64,000 nucleotides of DNA. It comes from Symbiodinium natans. Its lineage: Eukaryota; Sar; Dinophyceae; Suessiales; Symbiodiniaceae. Under the pieces are notes generated by a model. The model was not told the origin of the DNA. It was given only the letters and a program-made list of their open reading frames with translations, and ran no database searches. Below are positions 8,401-18,785 of this stretch, in pieces (the first letter of the stretch is position 1; the number at the start of each line of letters is the position of its first letter). The DNA lies in the NCBI GenBank assembly GCA_905221605.1, contig CAJNDS010000484.1, positions 1 to 64,000 on the forward strand, read 5' to 3'. Both the position numbers and the translations under genes were made by a program.

Positions 8401-11073
8401 GCCGGCCTCAAAATCTGCGAGAATCCATGCTCTGTCCGCTATCTCGCAATGTCTGCAGTGCATGAGTGTCACAGCGGCAGCACTGAGGGCAGAAATTTCC
8501 TGCAGGAAGGGTTCGAAGGCTCCAGAAGCGAGCTCAGGGGCCCGGAGTGATCTGAGAGGGCAACTCTGACCATGTGTCAGGAGCAAACGCTTCTGACTCT
8601 CCGCAGCATTGTGACACACGCAACTCTGAAACCAGTTCTCCGTGTGGCTCACGATCTCAGCCAATTCGGAGACCATGCGCACCCAAGCCCAGAACACATG
8701 TGACCTGATGGCCTCGGAAGCTAATTCCAAGTTGGGACCTCTAGGATGATCATCCCCAAAGGCTGCACCAGCATTTTCCTCGGCCCTCTCAGGCCGGTTG
8801 GCCTGCCCTGGAACTAGGAACCTCATTTTGCCCAGATCCCAGAAGCGTCGCAGGACGGCCTCCAAAGGCAACAAGTCTTTGCAAACAGCGGCCAATGTTC
8901 CGAAACGCCACTTCACTACGGTGTGAGGAAAAGTTGCAAACATGCCTGCGTAGACTCGCCCCTCACCGTCCAAACAAGTTGCAACAAATCTCTGGCGTGT
9001 GTAGGAACTATGCAAGACCTCCACAACAGCAGTGAAAGGTTTCTTTGCCTTCTCCTCAAAGTTTGGCATTGCATGGAGCATGTTGCGTGTTGCATTGTGC
9101 ACGATATGCAAACAGCCTGGAACAGGGAGCGCTTGCTGCATGCTGAGTCCCGGATCTTCCTCTTCTGCTCCTGGGGGGGGCTGCTGCCCGATCACCTGGG
9201 CAGCAACAGGTCCATCTGGCTGAGCATCCTCAGGAAGACCAGCATCCCCATCCGCCTCAACTGTTAAGGGTGCCTGGAAGTGTGGAAAGAAAAAGTGGAA
9301 GGGAACACGATGCGCCTGTGGTATGCCTGCCTCGGTTCCACGGTCTGAAATTACAGCTGTGACACTTCTAGCAACAGAGGCCACCAGTTCTGGGGAACCG
9401 CATTCCAAAAACAAGGAATGGTACATGGCATGCAGCTCATGCCACAGATCTGCACGCGCTGAACCCAAACCCACAGGCACCATGGGGTGCTTATAGGTTG
9501 TCTTGGACAAGAGACCTGCGAGCCGTGCCTCCGATTCTAGATCATCCTCAGCTGTGGGTATCTGCATTTCCTCGCATCTGCGAATGCGAAGAGCTGCAGC
9601 CGTGAGATCAGCCGCTGCATCGAAAGCATTGCATAAGTCACTTTCCAGAATGTGAAAATACTGTAACATGAGCCAATTGGTATGTCCTTGCGGGGAGCTG
9701 TCAGCCAGAATGTACATGGCACCCCCGGCACCCCCGGCCCCGGCCTGCAGTGTTTGCACGGGATCAAACTGTTCAGCATGTTTCTGACGCATGCGAAGCA
9801 TCAGAGCCATGTCCAAGTAAAACCGCGCCTGAGCTAAAACACTCTGCGATGGCAGTGGCAGCCACTCTTCTTGCAGGCACTGCTCTAAGAAAGTGTGCTT
9901 TGTGCCTGGAAACAAGAGCTTGCAGGATCTGAGCAATGCTTCCCGCAAGCACCCATCACTCTTCAAGTCAAACGCGAACCACAGAGCATGCAGCAAGAAC
10001 ACAATATTGAAGCGTTTCACACCGCCCTGTGGCAACAGCTCCATAACACTGCCCGTCGCCACACTGTCCAGCATTCTCGCTTGGGTTTCCAGCGTTTGCA
10101 CTGCCATCTCCATCCTAAACCTCTCAACTTCGGGATCAAATGCCTGGCCCTGCAAAAGCATCGAAGCCCAACAACAAATCTGCCCAGCCAAATCCTGGAA
10201 TGCTGCAGGCCCAAAAACCTCCTGATCTGCAGCCTGACACGGTCTGGCCGGGGCACTCTCTGCCTGCATTGCCCCCTCACGAGCTCCTTGCAAGAGCCTG
10301 GCAATGCCGGGATCTCGCAAAGCATGTGTCCGAGAGCTCCAGCTAGACACAGCCGGCATTGAAGCATCTGTCCAAAGGCCAGATGCCGCGAGAATTGCAA
10401 TGGGGCCCCACAACTGAAGAGCTGTCGTGGTGGCAGGTGGGGCTGCATATTCAGCAAGGTTGGCCGTCAAAAAAGCTGAAAGAGTCTCATCTCTGCCTGC
10501 AGCAGAAGGAGTCAGGATGCTCTTCGTTAGCAAATCATCCGCAAAAACCTGATGCAATGCAAAAGCCTGACTCCGAGGAGTCAACAGATCCCCAACATGA
10601 ATTGCTTGCACATGTTGGGCTAATGGGACAGCCTTTTTAATGTGAAGATGCAACAGAGGCTGGTAATCATAGATCTCAAGCAGGACTCGCCTTTGCAGGG
10701 AGCGCTCTTGAAGCAGGGAATCCACTTCATCAGGACGCACTTCAAGAATGGCCCATCCCCACACTTGACCATTTAAATCCTTATCACGCAGCACAGCTTC
10801 AAGATCATAACCACATGAACTTAAAGACCGGGTGAGGAAGTCTCGCACGGCAGCATACTGATGCACATTGGGGGCCTGCAACCTTCGCCGGGATGCTGTT
10901 CCATGATGCTTCCTCGACTGCCGAGCATCCTTTGGATATGAACTGACAAGCCACACGACGGGAAGCTCCATTGTGCCGGAGTCACCACGAATGACAACCG
11001 CCCCGACCCCTACAAACAGAACCAGCTGTGCGATGTTGGGCAAGGTTCTGAAGCGGACATGCAGGCTGCGCAA
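5428..11073 (-). CDS. giant DDE-transposase-like protein, 1881 residues
   Basis: Uninterrupted 5.6-kb minus-strand frame with no intron. I read a DDE-type catalytic triad spread over the central half: Asp458 in YILADSSPQG, Asp577 in VISDRGTEAG, and Glu997 in CEKSIEGRHAFTHK, with an intervening His-Asn motif (HIVHNATRN) near residue 658. Spacing D-x118-D-x419-E implies a large insertion before the Glu, as in several eukaryotic transposase families. Residues from about 1480 on are basic and Pro/Ala/Lys-rich, with a Lys-Ala repeat, ending in an acidic Ser tail, suggesting DNA or chromatin binding. The N-terminus contains a hydrophobic patch (residues 13-28). A CTTGCGCAG sequence just upstream could be a splice acceptor, so the true start may lie further upstream. 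Nearest neighbour on the same strand is the methyltransferase-like gene. I cannot assign a superfamily name; the DDE reading is inference from motifs. Confidence 0.65.
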   Translation of the reverse strand: MRSLHVRFRTLPNIAQLVLFVGVGAVVIRGDSGTMELPVVWLVSSYPKDARQSRKHHGTASRRRLQAPNVHQYAAVRDFLTRSLSSCGYDLEAVLRDKDLNGQVWGWAILEVRPDEVDSLLQERSLQRRVLLEIYDYQPLLHLHIKKAVPLAQHVQAIHVGDLLTPRSQAFALHQVFADDLLTKSILTPSAAGRDETLSAFLTANLAEYAAPPATTTALQLWGPIAILAASGLWTDASMPAVSSWSSRTHALRDPGIARLLQGAREGAMQAESAPARPCQAADQEVFGPAAFQDLAGQICCWASMLLQGQAFDPEVERFRMEMAVQTLETQARMLDSVATGSVMELLPQGGVKRFNIVFLLHALWFAFDLKSDGCLREALLRSCKLLFPGTKHTFLEQCLQEEWLPLPSQSVLAQARFYLDMALMLRMRQKHAEQFDPVQTLQAGAGGAGGAMYILADSSPQGHTNWLMLQYFHILESDLCNAFDAAADLTAAALRIRRCEEMQIPTAEDDLESEARLAGLLSKTTYKHPMVPVGLGSARADLWHELHAMYHSLFLECGSPELVASVARSVTAVISDRGTEAGIPQAHRVPFHFFFPHFQAPLTVEADGDAGLPEDAQPDGPVAAQVIGQQPPPGAEEEDPGLSMQQALPVPGCLHIVHNATRNMLHAMPNFEEKAKKPFTAVVEVLHSSYTRQRFVATCLDGEGRVYAGMFATFPHTVVKWRFGTLAAVCKDLLPLEAVLRRFWDLGKMRFLVPGQANRPERAEENAGAAFGDDHPRGPNLELASEAIRSHVFWAWVRMVSELAEIVSHTENWFQSCVCHNAAESQKRLLLTHGQSCPLRSLRAPELASGAFEPFLQEISALSAAAVTLMHCRHCEIADRAWILADFEAGRQHLLFAFIMQTACWSHLPHRLCGIGHSNADVARTQAAACLRLWATYSDAERSAAHPMTKAVLSRGTLLAGQLRQFVQGVNLSNLEALKKFAARMRFIPLCEKSIEGRHAFTHKVLKKASNAGPVYISMAERMPLLVEWSKSDPELLKFLAQAAHDVFHPLQAVVTLGLSNHPDLASLIADVQMPTWRGLCSVWGSTQKHAKTCKKVVYHLDIASQFMDLSGAADFDEDSKKPKKRSVNREQFTFEERAAFQKLLETHETSRVYSVSGLEAGRVQALTRRIRDVPPDILPGESHDHEGEDDEVPFFCKFEGDAHMLSAESQPHMPAHHENVNCPDDLTVFRVVSLRPSRMKLPPMDRQPQLAWTDIAVSILPVLESMGQGDNQSLIVSASPSLPTPDSALVLSRGGFQKVVVWRTSSGLTCSWNAGHEALLPEDLSQEALQCTAEALVRVNGFPGSASGLCADAASEEAQRSLFHLQSMGWTAQAESGLWQLTPQGLRALHMSMRLVDPVPLVNLEDSWPIPERSESALLLLLKNAGFDLFEWTPNSPKPQDYPLEAQDLRVAKHLFVRQGRVTVGQAYLACMAGAFTADKDFLEVCAGQDIKTIPHVQTDAFYDRLLKGVLKSSDQQNLMFEQDGFPDEAERKPRKRARRATKAVLPPESLDMPTAPKKPRAKLLLQSPRKAPGRASAAASFRADAPGSSTDAAPARNAAPEHEAPSSSTRRPDREAALASSHVRRQKNFKLHESFRWGVVSFKYKKPPKPPKPKPKRSGQKNQHGLDLDSGHDSDFVTWPSYQVDCLRSDHHIYRANGSRTTCSKTLSFDPEDEESKDEVIRRLKTWVIEGLDLNTREEHRVKGRCLGDRPLDELMKDPELQARKPLEFPNVGRLAASSEVHAAAPKAKADAKPKGSAKAKAKISAKGKAKGKAKAKTHSRRRKPAEAAESDEYGSDAESNPLAGAGVALSDLDVSSLTSSSDSDSSSSSGSTVQDEA

Positions 11074-12694
11074 GGTGGTGAGTGTCAGCGCAGCTGTTCA
11101 CACAGGACCTGGGCAAAACAATGGGCGACCAAAGAATGCAACAAAGCTACTCACATCGTGAAGAGCTAAGGGGATGATCACTGATCACAGGCAGCAGGCA
11201 ATTACATGGCAATTGCAATTCAGCTTCGCTCCCTTCTGCACAGAGCAAAACACCCCACTAAGGGCCCCAAGTTTGCAGTTCTGGGACATCGGGTTGAGGA
11301 GGGGAAGGGTTGAGGAGCACTGAGCACTGTGGGTCCGGCTCGGCACGACGAAGAGATGCAGATGAAGAGCTCATCCTGGACCTGGAACGGGGAAGGTTGC
11401 GGACGCAGGGCAGAGCACTTGCAGGGCTGACCCTACAAGGATCATAGGGCGCAGGCCACGCGCAAAGCACCGCAAAGTTCTGGGGGAGGCAAAGTGGTTG
11501 AGTATACTGAGGCCCGGGCTAGCGATGTGAAGTTTCATGACTCCCGCCACTGCTACCAACTGCCCCCACCACTCCTAGCTGCTGAGCCGCGGCGTAGAAA
11601 CGGGTCAGGGATGCAAGGCCGCCGGGGTTCGGGAGCTTCCGGGGAGCAAAGGGTTAGGGTCAGGGGACTCGCAATAAACGCACGCTCACTTGCAGGGCAC
11701 TCGCAGGGCACTCCTAATGGGGGTTGGGGTTCGGGTGCCTTGAATGGGATTCGGAAACCCCGGCTTAGAGGGAGGTTCAGGGAAACACAAGCACCACACT
11801 TTTCCAAAAAAGAGCTCCCGCTTCATCGGGTCTTGGCCTTCTTTGCCACCCATGCTGCAGCTGCCTCACGGGCAGCGGCCGCTGCCGCATCATCCGACAC
11901 ATCTTCGAATGTGATGTTCTGCACCGCATCCATCAGCTGCCGCTTGGCCTTCCTCAACATATAACAAGCGGCGCAAACACGAAACAAGGGCCTAGGGTAG
12001 CCAATAGGGTGCCTAAAGTGTTCAATGACCGTCAATGACCTGGAAAAATTTTACAGTGCCGCCTGGGCGGCAGGAAGGTCTCACGCGTCATGTCCTGCTC
12101 CAACTGGACAATGACCTGCCCTCATCCTCACCCCAGCGATTGTCGATGCCAGTGCCGACGCTTTCCTCCTCGCTCAAACGCCGCCCCATACGCAGCAGCA
12201 TGGCTCTGAGCATGTTGACGTCCCTTCCCAACATCCCTGCCGAAGACTGCCTGCTAGGAATTGTTGCCCTGTTATTGTTTACATTTGCACGTTAGTGCCG
12301 GGAGCAGCCAGCAGCAACAAGTGGTGCGAAACTGGAATTCGAAGGGGCGCAGATCGGGAAGGGAAGCGGGTGCTGGGAGCCACTCTATAGTCTTACTGCA
12401 AAAGTCAATAGAAAAACAAATTCATTACACTGTAATACCAAACAGCTTCCCGCGAGGCCACCTCTGCACGATGTGGGCCAGTGCCTCACGTTCGTCTGCT
12501 GTGACCTCTGCCATGTCGTGAGACTCGTGAGACCAAGGATGTCCCAAGTCCTAAAAATGCTATGTGCTACGTACTAAGTGCCACTACGCCATGCGCTACT
12601 GCTGTAGCCTAAATGCCAAAGTGCTGCTGTGCCGCTGTGTGCTGCTACATGCCGCTGCTAGTCACTGCTTATGTTGCGTGCTGCCGTGCTGCTG

Positions 12695-12695
<1 letters not shown>
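11074..12695. other. mostly unassigned; one possible exon
   Basis: Little is supportable here. On the minus strand 11823-12035 encodes a 70-residue frame with an Ala-rich helix (VSDDAAAAAAREAAAAWVAKK) that ends in a stop and could be a terminal exon, but there is no partner exon I can join to it. The remaining open frames look incidental. Confidence 0.3.

Positions 12696-12767
<72 letters not shown>
12696..12767. repeat. (CTG)24 trinucleotide repeat
   Basis: Twenty-four uninterrupted CTG units (CAG on the minus strand). The poly-Leu, poly-Cys, poly-Ser and poly-Ala frames across it are translations of the microsatellite and are not annotated as genes. Confidence 0.95.
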
Positions 12768-12770
<3 letters not shown>

Positions 12771-13151
12771 GCTGCCTGTTGCTGTGAACCGCGGCACGGA
12801 AAACAAAATTGAAAGCATGGCCATGGCGGCCATGGGCCATGGGTCCTACGGGTTAGGGCGGCAGGGCACTCACAGGGCAGCACAGGAACCAGGGACTTGA
12901 AGGGGTTGGGGTGCCCTTAACTCCCTGAATAGGTTCGGGAGGGAAAACCTGCGGAATGAACCCTGCAAAAGCACTCTAGAAAAATGTTGCCCGCAAAAGT
13001 CCGCCAAAACGAGCTAGAATACCCTGACAAAACGGCAAAAAAAAAGGAGCATCACAGAGCATCACAGAGCACCCCTCTCATCTACTGCCCCACCCTCTCC
13101 ACGGAAGGGCCAATCTGTCAAGTTTCCTGCGAGGCTCTCAGAAGATCCCAC

Positions 13152-13215
13152 AAAAAAAATGGTCCTGGTTTCTTAAGTATCCCTTGGAGCCTGTGCTCAT
13201 CCAGGCCCATTTTTT
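13152..13215 (+). repeat. short hairpin repeat, copy 2
   Basis: Second copy of the hairpin at 1158-1221, in direct orientation. The left stem ATGGTCCTGG is intact, while the right stem has one change (CCAGGCCCAT). Flanking TTCGAA is also shared with copy 1, so the repeat unit is slightly longer than the stem. Confidence 0.6.
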
Positions 13216-14149
13216 CCTCTTCGAAGCCAAAAACCAAGGTTTCAGTGTTCTAAGGGCCCGAAAGACAAGTTTGCAAGCGGCCAATCCGCGGTCACCCGCC
13301 CGAAATCAGCCTAAACACAGGACGCACAACTTCGACTTCGCCCCCCTGTGGCACAAGCTCAAGCACCTCCAACTGCAATCTGGGACAGCCCTGGTCTAGC
13401 CCTGGCAAGGCCCTGCGCAGAGAACGCCAAAATGACCCAAAACTCAAGGCTGGAAATCACTCGAAATCTCACGCTCAGCCAGGCCCGTAAATGACTCGCC
13501 TGCTGGGGGGCATATGTTGGATGCGTGGCCTGAGCTGCAATGGCTCCACCAACTTGCTGTTGCTGTTGCTCTGGCGGTCATAAGTTGAAGGGGAATCCAG
13601 GTCGGTGTCGATAAAATCGGAAGGCACTTTGGGAAGGTTCTCCGGCAACATCGAGGAAAACCACAAGTGAGGTAGGCGCCAAGGAGGTAGTGCAGCACAG
13701 TGCAGCTCTGGCACATCCGGCGTCCCGGCGGCATCGGCGGGCCGCACGTGTTCTGGGGCGGCGCAGATGAGCACACTGCCATGCACCAGCCAACACTCAA
13801 CACGGTGAGTAGCGCAGCGCACGATGTCCCTGCTCAACCATGTGGCCGAGCCTTTCCATCGAACTCTGGGTCCGGGGGCCGGCCCCGCTGCCGCTGCTTC
13901 CCGATTCCCGCCAGCGCCGCCAACAATAACACCGTTGCCGTTGCCCTACATGCAGAAGAGTCAGAAGAGGAGCTTCTCCGTGAGAGTCGTTGTCGCAGAA
14001 GAGCAGCAGCAGCAGCAGCAGCAGAAGTGCATCGGCCTTGATGACGACTATGGCGGCAGTGGCTCGCACCATCATGTTCTTCTGGAATGCTTCAGTGGGA
14101 TGACACCCGGAACGAGATAAACCTGCTGCAAAGAGCCGATCGGGTTAAA
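13216..14149. other. no supportable gene
   Basis: Several overlapping short frames occur on both strands, with a small CAG run near 14010. None has recognisable motifs or a consistent reading. Nothing further is seen. Confidence 0.5.
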
Positions 14150-15030
14150 GCCGGGGGCACCCACAAAAATGGGGTGGTGGGCAGTCAGGTCGAAGGTGGG
14201 CAGTCAGGTCGAAGGTCATCGAAGGCCGTCTTGGCACCAGTTCCACATGAGCAGGTCGATCGCTCCGAAAAGTGCTGAAAACACAGGCGGGGGACACACC
14301 TGGAGGAGATAAAACAGGGCCCGCGGTGGACAAGCGAAATGGGCCTGCCGTGGAGAGCCGCTCGGAGTCGACGCCGGGGGTGCCCAAAAAAATGGGGCGT
14401 TGCAAAAAAAATGGGGTGCGGCATGGTGTTTAAGGGCCATGGGGTTCCAAATGCGAGCGGGTCGGCAGAGTAGCTTCTTCATTTTTGCAGTCAGGTCGAA
14501 GGCTCGAAGGTCATCGAAGGCCGTCTTGGCACCAGTTCCGCATGAGCAGGTTGATCGCTCCGAAAAGTGCTTCAAACACAAGTGAGGGCCACACCTGGAA
14601 GGAGATAAAACAGGGCCCATGGTGGACAAGCGAAACGCGGAGGGCTGATCAGGCCTCATGATGGAGTTGCCGAAAATTTGGGGTGCGGCATGGTGTTTAA
14701 GGGCCATGGGGTTCGCAATGCGAGCAGGTCGGTAGAGTACCTGTTTCATTTGTACTCATGCACTGGTTGCTGGGCTATCAGGTCGAAGGCTCGAAGGTCA
14801 TCGAAGACTGTCTTGGCACCAGTTCCGCATGAGCAGGTCGATCGCTCCGGAAACTGCTTAAAACACAGGCCGGGGACACACCTGGAAGGATATAAAGCAG
14901 GGCCCGTGGTGGACAAGCGAAATGGGTTAAAGAGCTGATCGGGGCCGGGGTCGGTCGATTCCGTTGACTGTGGTGATGCTGGGTGTGCCCTGGTGCGCGG
15001 CGTGGTGTTTAAGGGCCTCCAAATTTCCAA
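14150..15030. repeat. three tandem copies of a ~290-bp unit
   Basis: A block reading CATCGAAGGCCGTCTTGG... then a run through GATCGCTCCG, AAAACAGGGCCCG and GGTGTTTAAGGGCC recurs at about 14217, 14511 and 14798, giving spacings near 294 and 288. Copies differ by scattered substitutions and small indels. Matching Arg/Ser-rich frames on both strands are generated by the repeat itself. It behaves as a short satellite or a triplicated fragment. Confidence 0.8.
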
Positions 15031-15054
15031 ATGTGAGCGGGGCAGCAGAGGCAG

Positions 15055-16130
15055 CAGAGTACCTTTGAATCTTTATGATTCATGAACCCATGAATCCGTG
15101 AATCATGAATCATGAATCTGATGAATCTGATTCATCATCATGAGTCATGAATGTCATGAATCATGAATCGTGAATTGTCGTGCGTTGTCAATTTCTCAAT
15201 GGTCAATGATGCATGCACTGCATGATTGAGTCATGTCTTCAGTCTTCATGATTCATATTCATGACTTCATGTCATGAATTCATGACATGGACACGGACAT
15301 GGCGACGGCGACGGTCAGACGGACGGTCACCGCATCGTCAATTCAAATTTATTAGTCATAGTCATAGTCATAGTCATTAGTCATAGTCATAGTCATAACT
15401 GACTGAGTCTAACTTACAGTCTAACTGAGTCATAACGGTCCGCGGTCAGCGGTCAACGGTCAACAACGGTTAACGGCGAACGGTCAACGGTTAACGATCC
15501 GTCAGAATCAGAATATGAGAGTGAGTGACTGACTCGGACTCTCAGTCATGATTATAATGATAATAGTCATAGTCAGTTAGAGTCATAGTCATAGTCATAG
15601 TCATAGTCAGAGTCTGTCAGAGTCAGGTCAGAGTCATAGTCATGAGTCATAATGTCATACTCATAGTTACAGTTACAGTTACAGTGACAGTCACAGTCAG
15701 AGTCACAGTCATAGTTAGACAGTACGAATCGCGAGTCATCATGAGTCATGACTCACGACTCACGACTCACAGACTCAGACTCAGAACTCACGTCACGTCG
15801 CGACTCACGACTCACGACTCACTGACTCACTGACTCACTGACTCACTAACACTAACTGACTACTCATTGCTCATATTATCATGATCATAAGTCATATTAT
15901 CATACTGCTATCATACATGCATACATTTTACTCACGTGACTCACGTGATTGGACACGTGATTCACGTGATCAGTGATCACGTGACTCATGTGACACATGT
16001 GACTCATGTTACTATGATATTAAAATCATTAAATTAATAATATTATGTAAGTAACCGAGAACCCCAATTCTTAAAATTGAATTAACTTAATACTTACTTA
16101 CATACTTACACTGACAGTTACATTTCCTCA
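15055..16130. repeat. mosaic of degenerate penta/hexamer repeats
   Basis: Consecutive patches of ATTCATGA, (GTCATA)n, (AGTTAC)n, (GACTCAC)n and CACGTGA-type motifs, ending in an AT-rich stretch near 16020-16080. The motifs grade into one another (TCATAG to TCACAG to TCACGA), suggesting stepwise mutation of a simple repeat rather than independent arrays. No gene is supportable. Confidence 0.8.
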
Positions 16131-16263
16131 TGAGTCCTCAGTCCTCATGTCGTCGTCCTCATGTTACATGAGTTTCTGAGTTTCATGAGGTTACATGTTA
16201 CTGTCATAAACAAAACTGTGACTGTGACTGTGACTGTGGTGCAGTGGTGCGGTGCATTTAAAT

Positions 16264-16462
16264 TTACATTAACATTAACATTAACATCATTAACATTAAC
16301 ATTAACATTAACATTAACATTAACATTAACATTAACATTAACATTAACATTCACATTAACATTAACATTAACATTAACATTAACATTAACATTAACATTA
16401 ACATTAACATTAACATTAACATTAACATTAACATTCACATTAACATTCACATTAACATTACT
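16264..16462. repeat. (ACATTA)n hexamer array, ~33 copies
   Basis: About 200 bases of nearly perfect ACATTA units with a few ACATTC variants. The six-base period explains the alternating Leu-Thr and Asn-Val dipeptide frames on the two strands, which are not genes. Confidence 0.95.
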
Positions 16463-17532
16463 TTCGCCAATTCGCTTCGACCTCGACCGTCGAGTCGACA
16501 GTCGACCGTCGACCTCACTCGTCGTGCCTTGTCGCCGACTTGGCCTGGGCCTGGCCGGGCCGCCGCGCCGCGCCGCGCCGCCGCGCCGCGGGCGCCCGCC
16601 GGTCCGGACCGGTCGGACCGGTCACGGTCGGACGGTCGGACCGACCGACCGATCAACCGACCCACCCGATGGCAAAGCGGCGCACCGCCGCACCGTCGGA
16701 ACGGAACTTGGACTCGGACTTGGCCCGCCCGCTCACTTCAGTCGAGTTTGGCGTCCGGCGCCTCACTCAACTTCTCAACTCAACTCGGCTCGGCTCAGAC
16801 CCCAGGCGGCTCAGCCAGCGCGGCTCACGGCTCAGCCGGCCACGCGAATTTTACAGACAGCAAGCCACCAGACTCCGACCACCCTTAACGGAAGCGTCAC
16901 TGAGACTCAGAGAGATTTAGAGACTTAAGAGTCAGTCAGAATTCTTCGCATCCCGTTGATTCAACCATTAAACCCGCCCGGCTTATCCCAGCCAGTCGGA
17001 ACCAAGAAAACAAACCCACCAGTAAATTATACCACTCGCAGAGTCAGCGCAGCTTCACTTTCGTGAATTCCATCTCAACTTTGTTAAACAAAGGAGGAAC
17101 ACATCACCTGCGCTCACAGCCCCGATGCCTGCTTGTCTTCCTCATTCCCCCACTCAGAGAGGACAACTCACTGTCAATTCCCCCAGCTGGAACCGGCGGA
17201 AACTGACATGCATGTGCCTGCATGCCCACGTACTGTTTGCGCCTGCTGCACTGCTTGCTGTCTGGCTTGCTGCTGCTGTGCAAGTACGCCCTCCATGGAT
17301 CTGAGCTTTGCCCCCGCAGTCTCAACACCCTGGCCTCTACTTCTACCGTCTCTAAGACCTTGCTCAAGTCTGTCAGGCGACGCTGGCCCACTTGCCATGC
17401 TTCACGCACAACACGTGGCTCCTGAGAAAGCACCAAGAAGGCAGGACAACTGCACGTCGCTTTGTGTGAGAAAGTGCTGTGCAAGTGCGAAGCTGTGTGA
17501 AAGTTGGGTTTGTGCTGTTTAGAAACTTTTAT
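16463..17532. other. GC-rich spacer, no supportable gene
   Basis: 16470-16680 consists of GTCGAC-, CCGCGC- and CGGACC-type short repeats. The longest plus-strand frame crossing it begins in the hexamer array and is dominated by Arg/Pro, so it is not credible. 16900-17530 holds only short unassigned frames. Confidence 0.5.
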
Positions 17533-17584
17533 ATGGTAGTGGAGCGCTGCCGAAACGCCTTGGCCTAAAGGAAACTCTCTTGAC

Positions 17585-17596
17585 CTTGAGCCAAAA
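17585..17596 (-). other. spliced-leader-like 12-mer
   Basis: On the minus strand this reads TTTTGGCTCAAG followed by GT, identical to the last 12 bases of the dinoflagellate spliced leader and its donor dinucleotide. The upstream bases do not match the rest of the leader. It may be chance or a remnant of a retroposed trans-spliced mRNA. Confidence 0.35.
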
Positions 17597-18317
17597 GTCA
17601 AAAGTAAAACTGGAAACCGCCACCTACGCTCACTTCTCCTACAAAACAAACCTCAAAGAAAAACATGCTCGACTGCTCAGGGCCAAGCCCTGCCTTGGAC
17701 CTCGGCTTCTTATCACCTTCGAAGTCTGCTTCTGCCGCTTCTGCCCCGGCCTCGCTCCAGGTTGTTGCGCAGGCTCCCGCCGAGCTTTGCGACCTGCCCG
17801 CAAGGTGCTGTTTCTTGAAGCCGGGCGCGCTCCTCCGCCTCGCTGCTGCCATTGTTGCAGCTGGTTTCAGTGATAGTTTGGATCACGTTTTGGATCACGT
17901 TCGTTGTTCCGAAGCTGCATCTGCGGTGGGCTTACGTCCTCATGCTTCTCCAGACTTCCGTGCTTCAGCAAAACAAGCATACAAGTGCACAGCCACTCTG
18001 CTCGAACCTAAGTACGACGACACGAGCGAAGCGAGGGTCGGCGGCCAAGGTTTGAAGAGCAAGCTCAGAGCAACACGCAGTTCAAGGATGCTCCTACAGC
18101 ATCGAGTGCTTCTCTGCTCATCATGCACACTCCAAGCGTCTCACGTTAAGCTCAAAGTGAGAAACACTTTCAAGCCAAGCTCCAAACATGCAATGTCCAT
18201 GCCTGTTTCTGCTGACACACAAACGGTTCAAGACAGTTCTCAACTTACGCAATGCAAACTCGTGGTTCATGTCACATGTTCAAGACATCCTGTCAACTGT
18301 AAAGGCACTCACAAGGA

Positions 18318-18535
18318 AGTCAAAAACTTTCACACAAACACACCACGCAACCACCCGAGAAACAAAGAACCAGAAGAACTACCAGGTAACCCCACACACT
18401 CAGCACTCGAAGTTGTCGTTGAAGTTCCGGTGCAATCATACAGCACAGAGCGTGCGGGGAGTCGCAAAATGCGACACTGCCAGATTCTCAAAACCACCAT
18501 TGTAGCTGCTGGTGTGACATCCTTCGACTCGAACC
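18318..18535 (+). repeat. dispersed repeat, copy 1
   Basis: Shares an ordered series of blocks with 59625-59850: an AC-rich lead, GAACCAGAAGAAC versus GAACAGAGCACC, a GTCGTTGAAGT-type block, GTCGCAAAA and CAAAACCACCAT. By eye similarity is about 70-75 percent. Function unknown; most likely an old mobile-element fragment. Confidence 0.5.
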
Positions 18536-18785
18536 GAGGTCATCACTCGAGAGTCAGAATCTCCGCTCGCGGCACATTGACTTGGAGGTCAGGCGTTGAT
18601 TACACTCGGCATATCCGCCACCGCGAAGAAAAGATCCGCAATATGCTGGGTGGTCAGGAAACCATACCCTACCAGGGACTCCGAGAGCCTTGCTTTATCT
18701 AACTGCGAACCGAGCATGCCAACATATTCGCAAGGTCAACATGTTGCTTCCGATAATCGAAGGCATTGCGCAATGATAGGATCGT

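Larger units (their letters stand above)
17533..18785 (+). mobile_element. possible relic of a second LTR element
   Basis: 17533 reads TGGTAGTGGAGCG, one base different from the primer-binding site of the intact copia element (TGGTAGCGGAGCG at 19182), and is likewise preceded by a T-rich end. A plus-strand frame of 345 residues (17665-18702) opens 120 bases further on, where a Gag would be expected, but it has no motif I recognise. I infer the 5' part of a related, truncated element interrupted by the copia insertion. Part of this stretch (18318-18535) also resembles 59625-59850. Low confidence. Confidence 0.3.

Noticed and set aside
12564-12900. Poly-Leu, poly-Cys, poly-Ala and poly-Ser frames
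   Set aside because: Translations of a (CTG)24 microsatellite in all frames.
16145-16928. Long frames of alternating Leu-Thr or Asn-Val across the hexamer array
   Set aside because: Produced by the six-base period of (ACATTA)n, which lacks stops in several frames; no coding signal.
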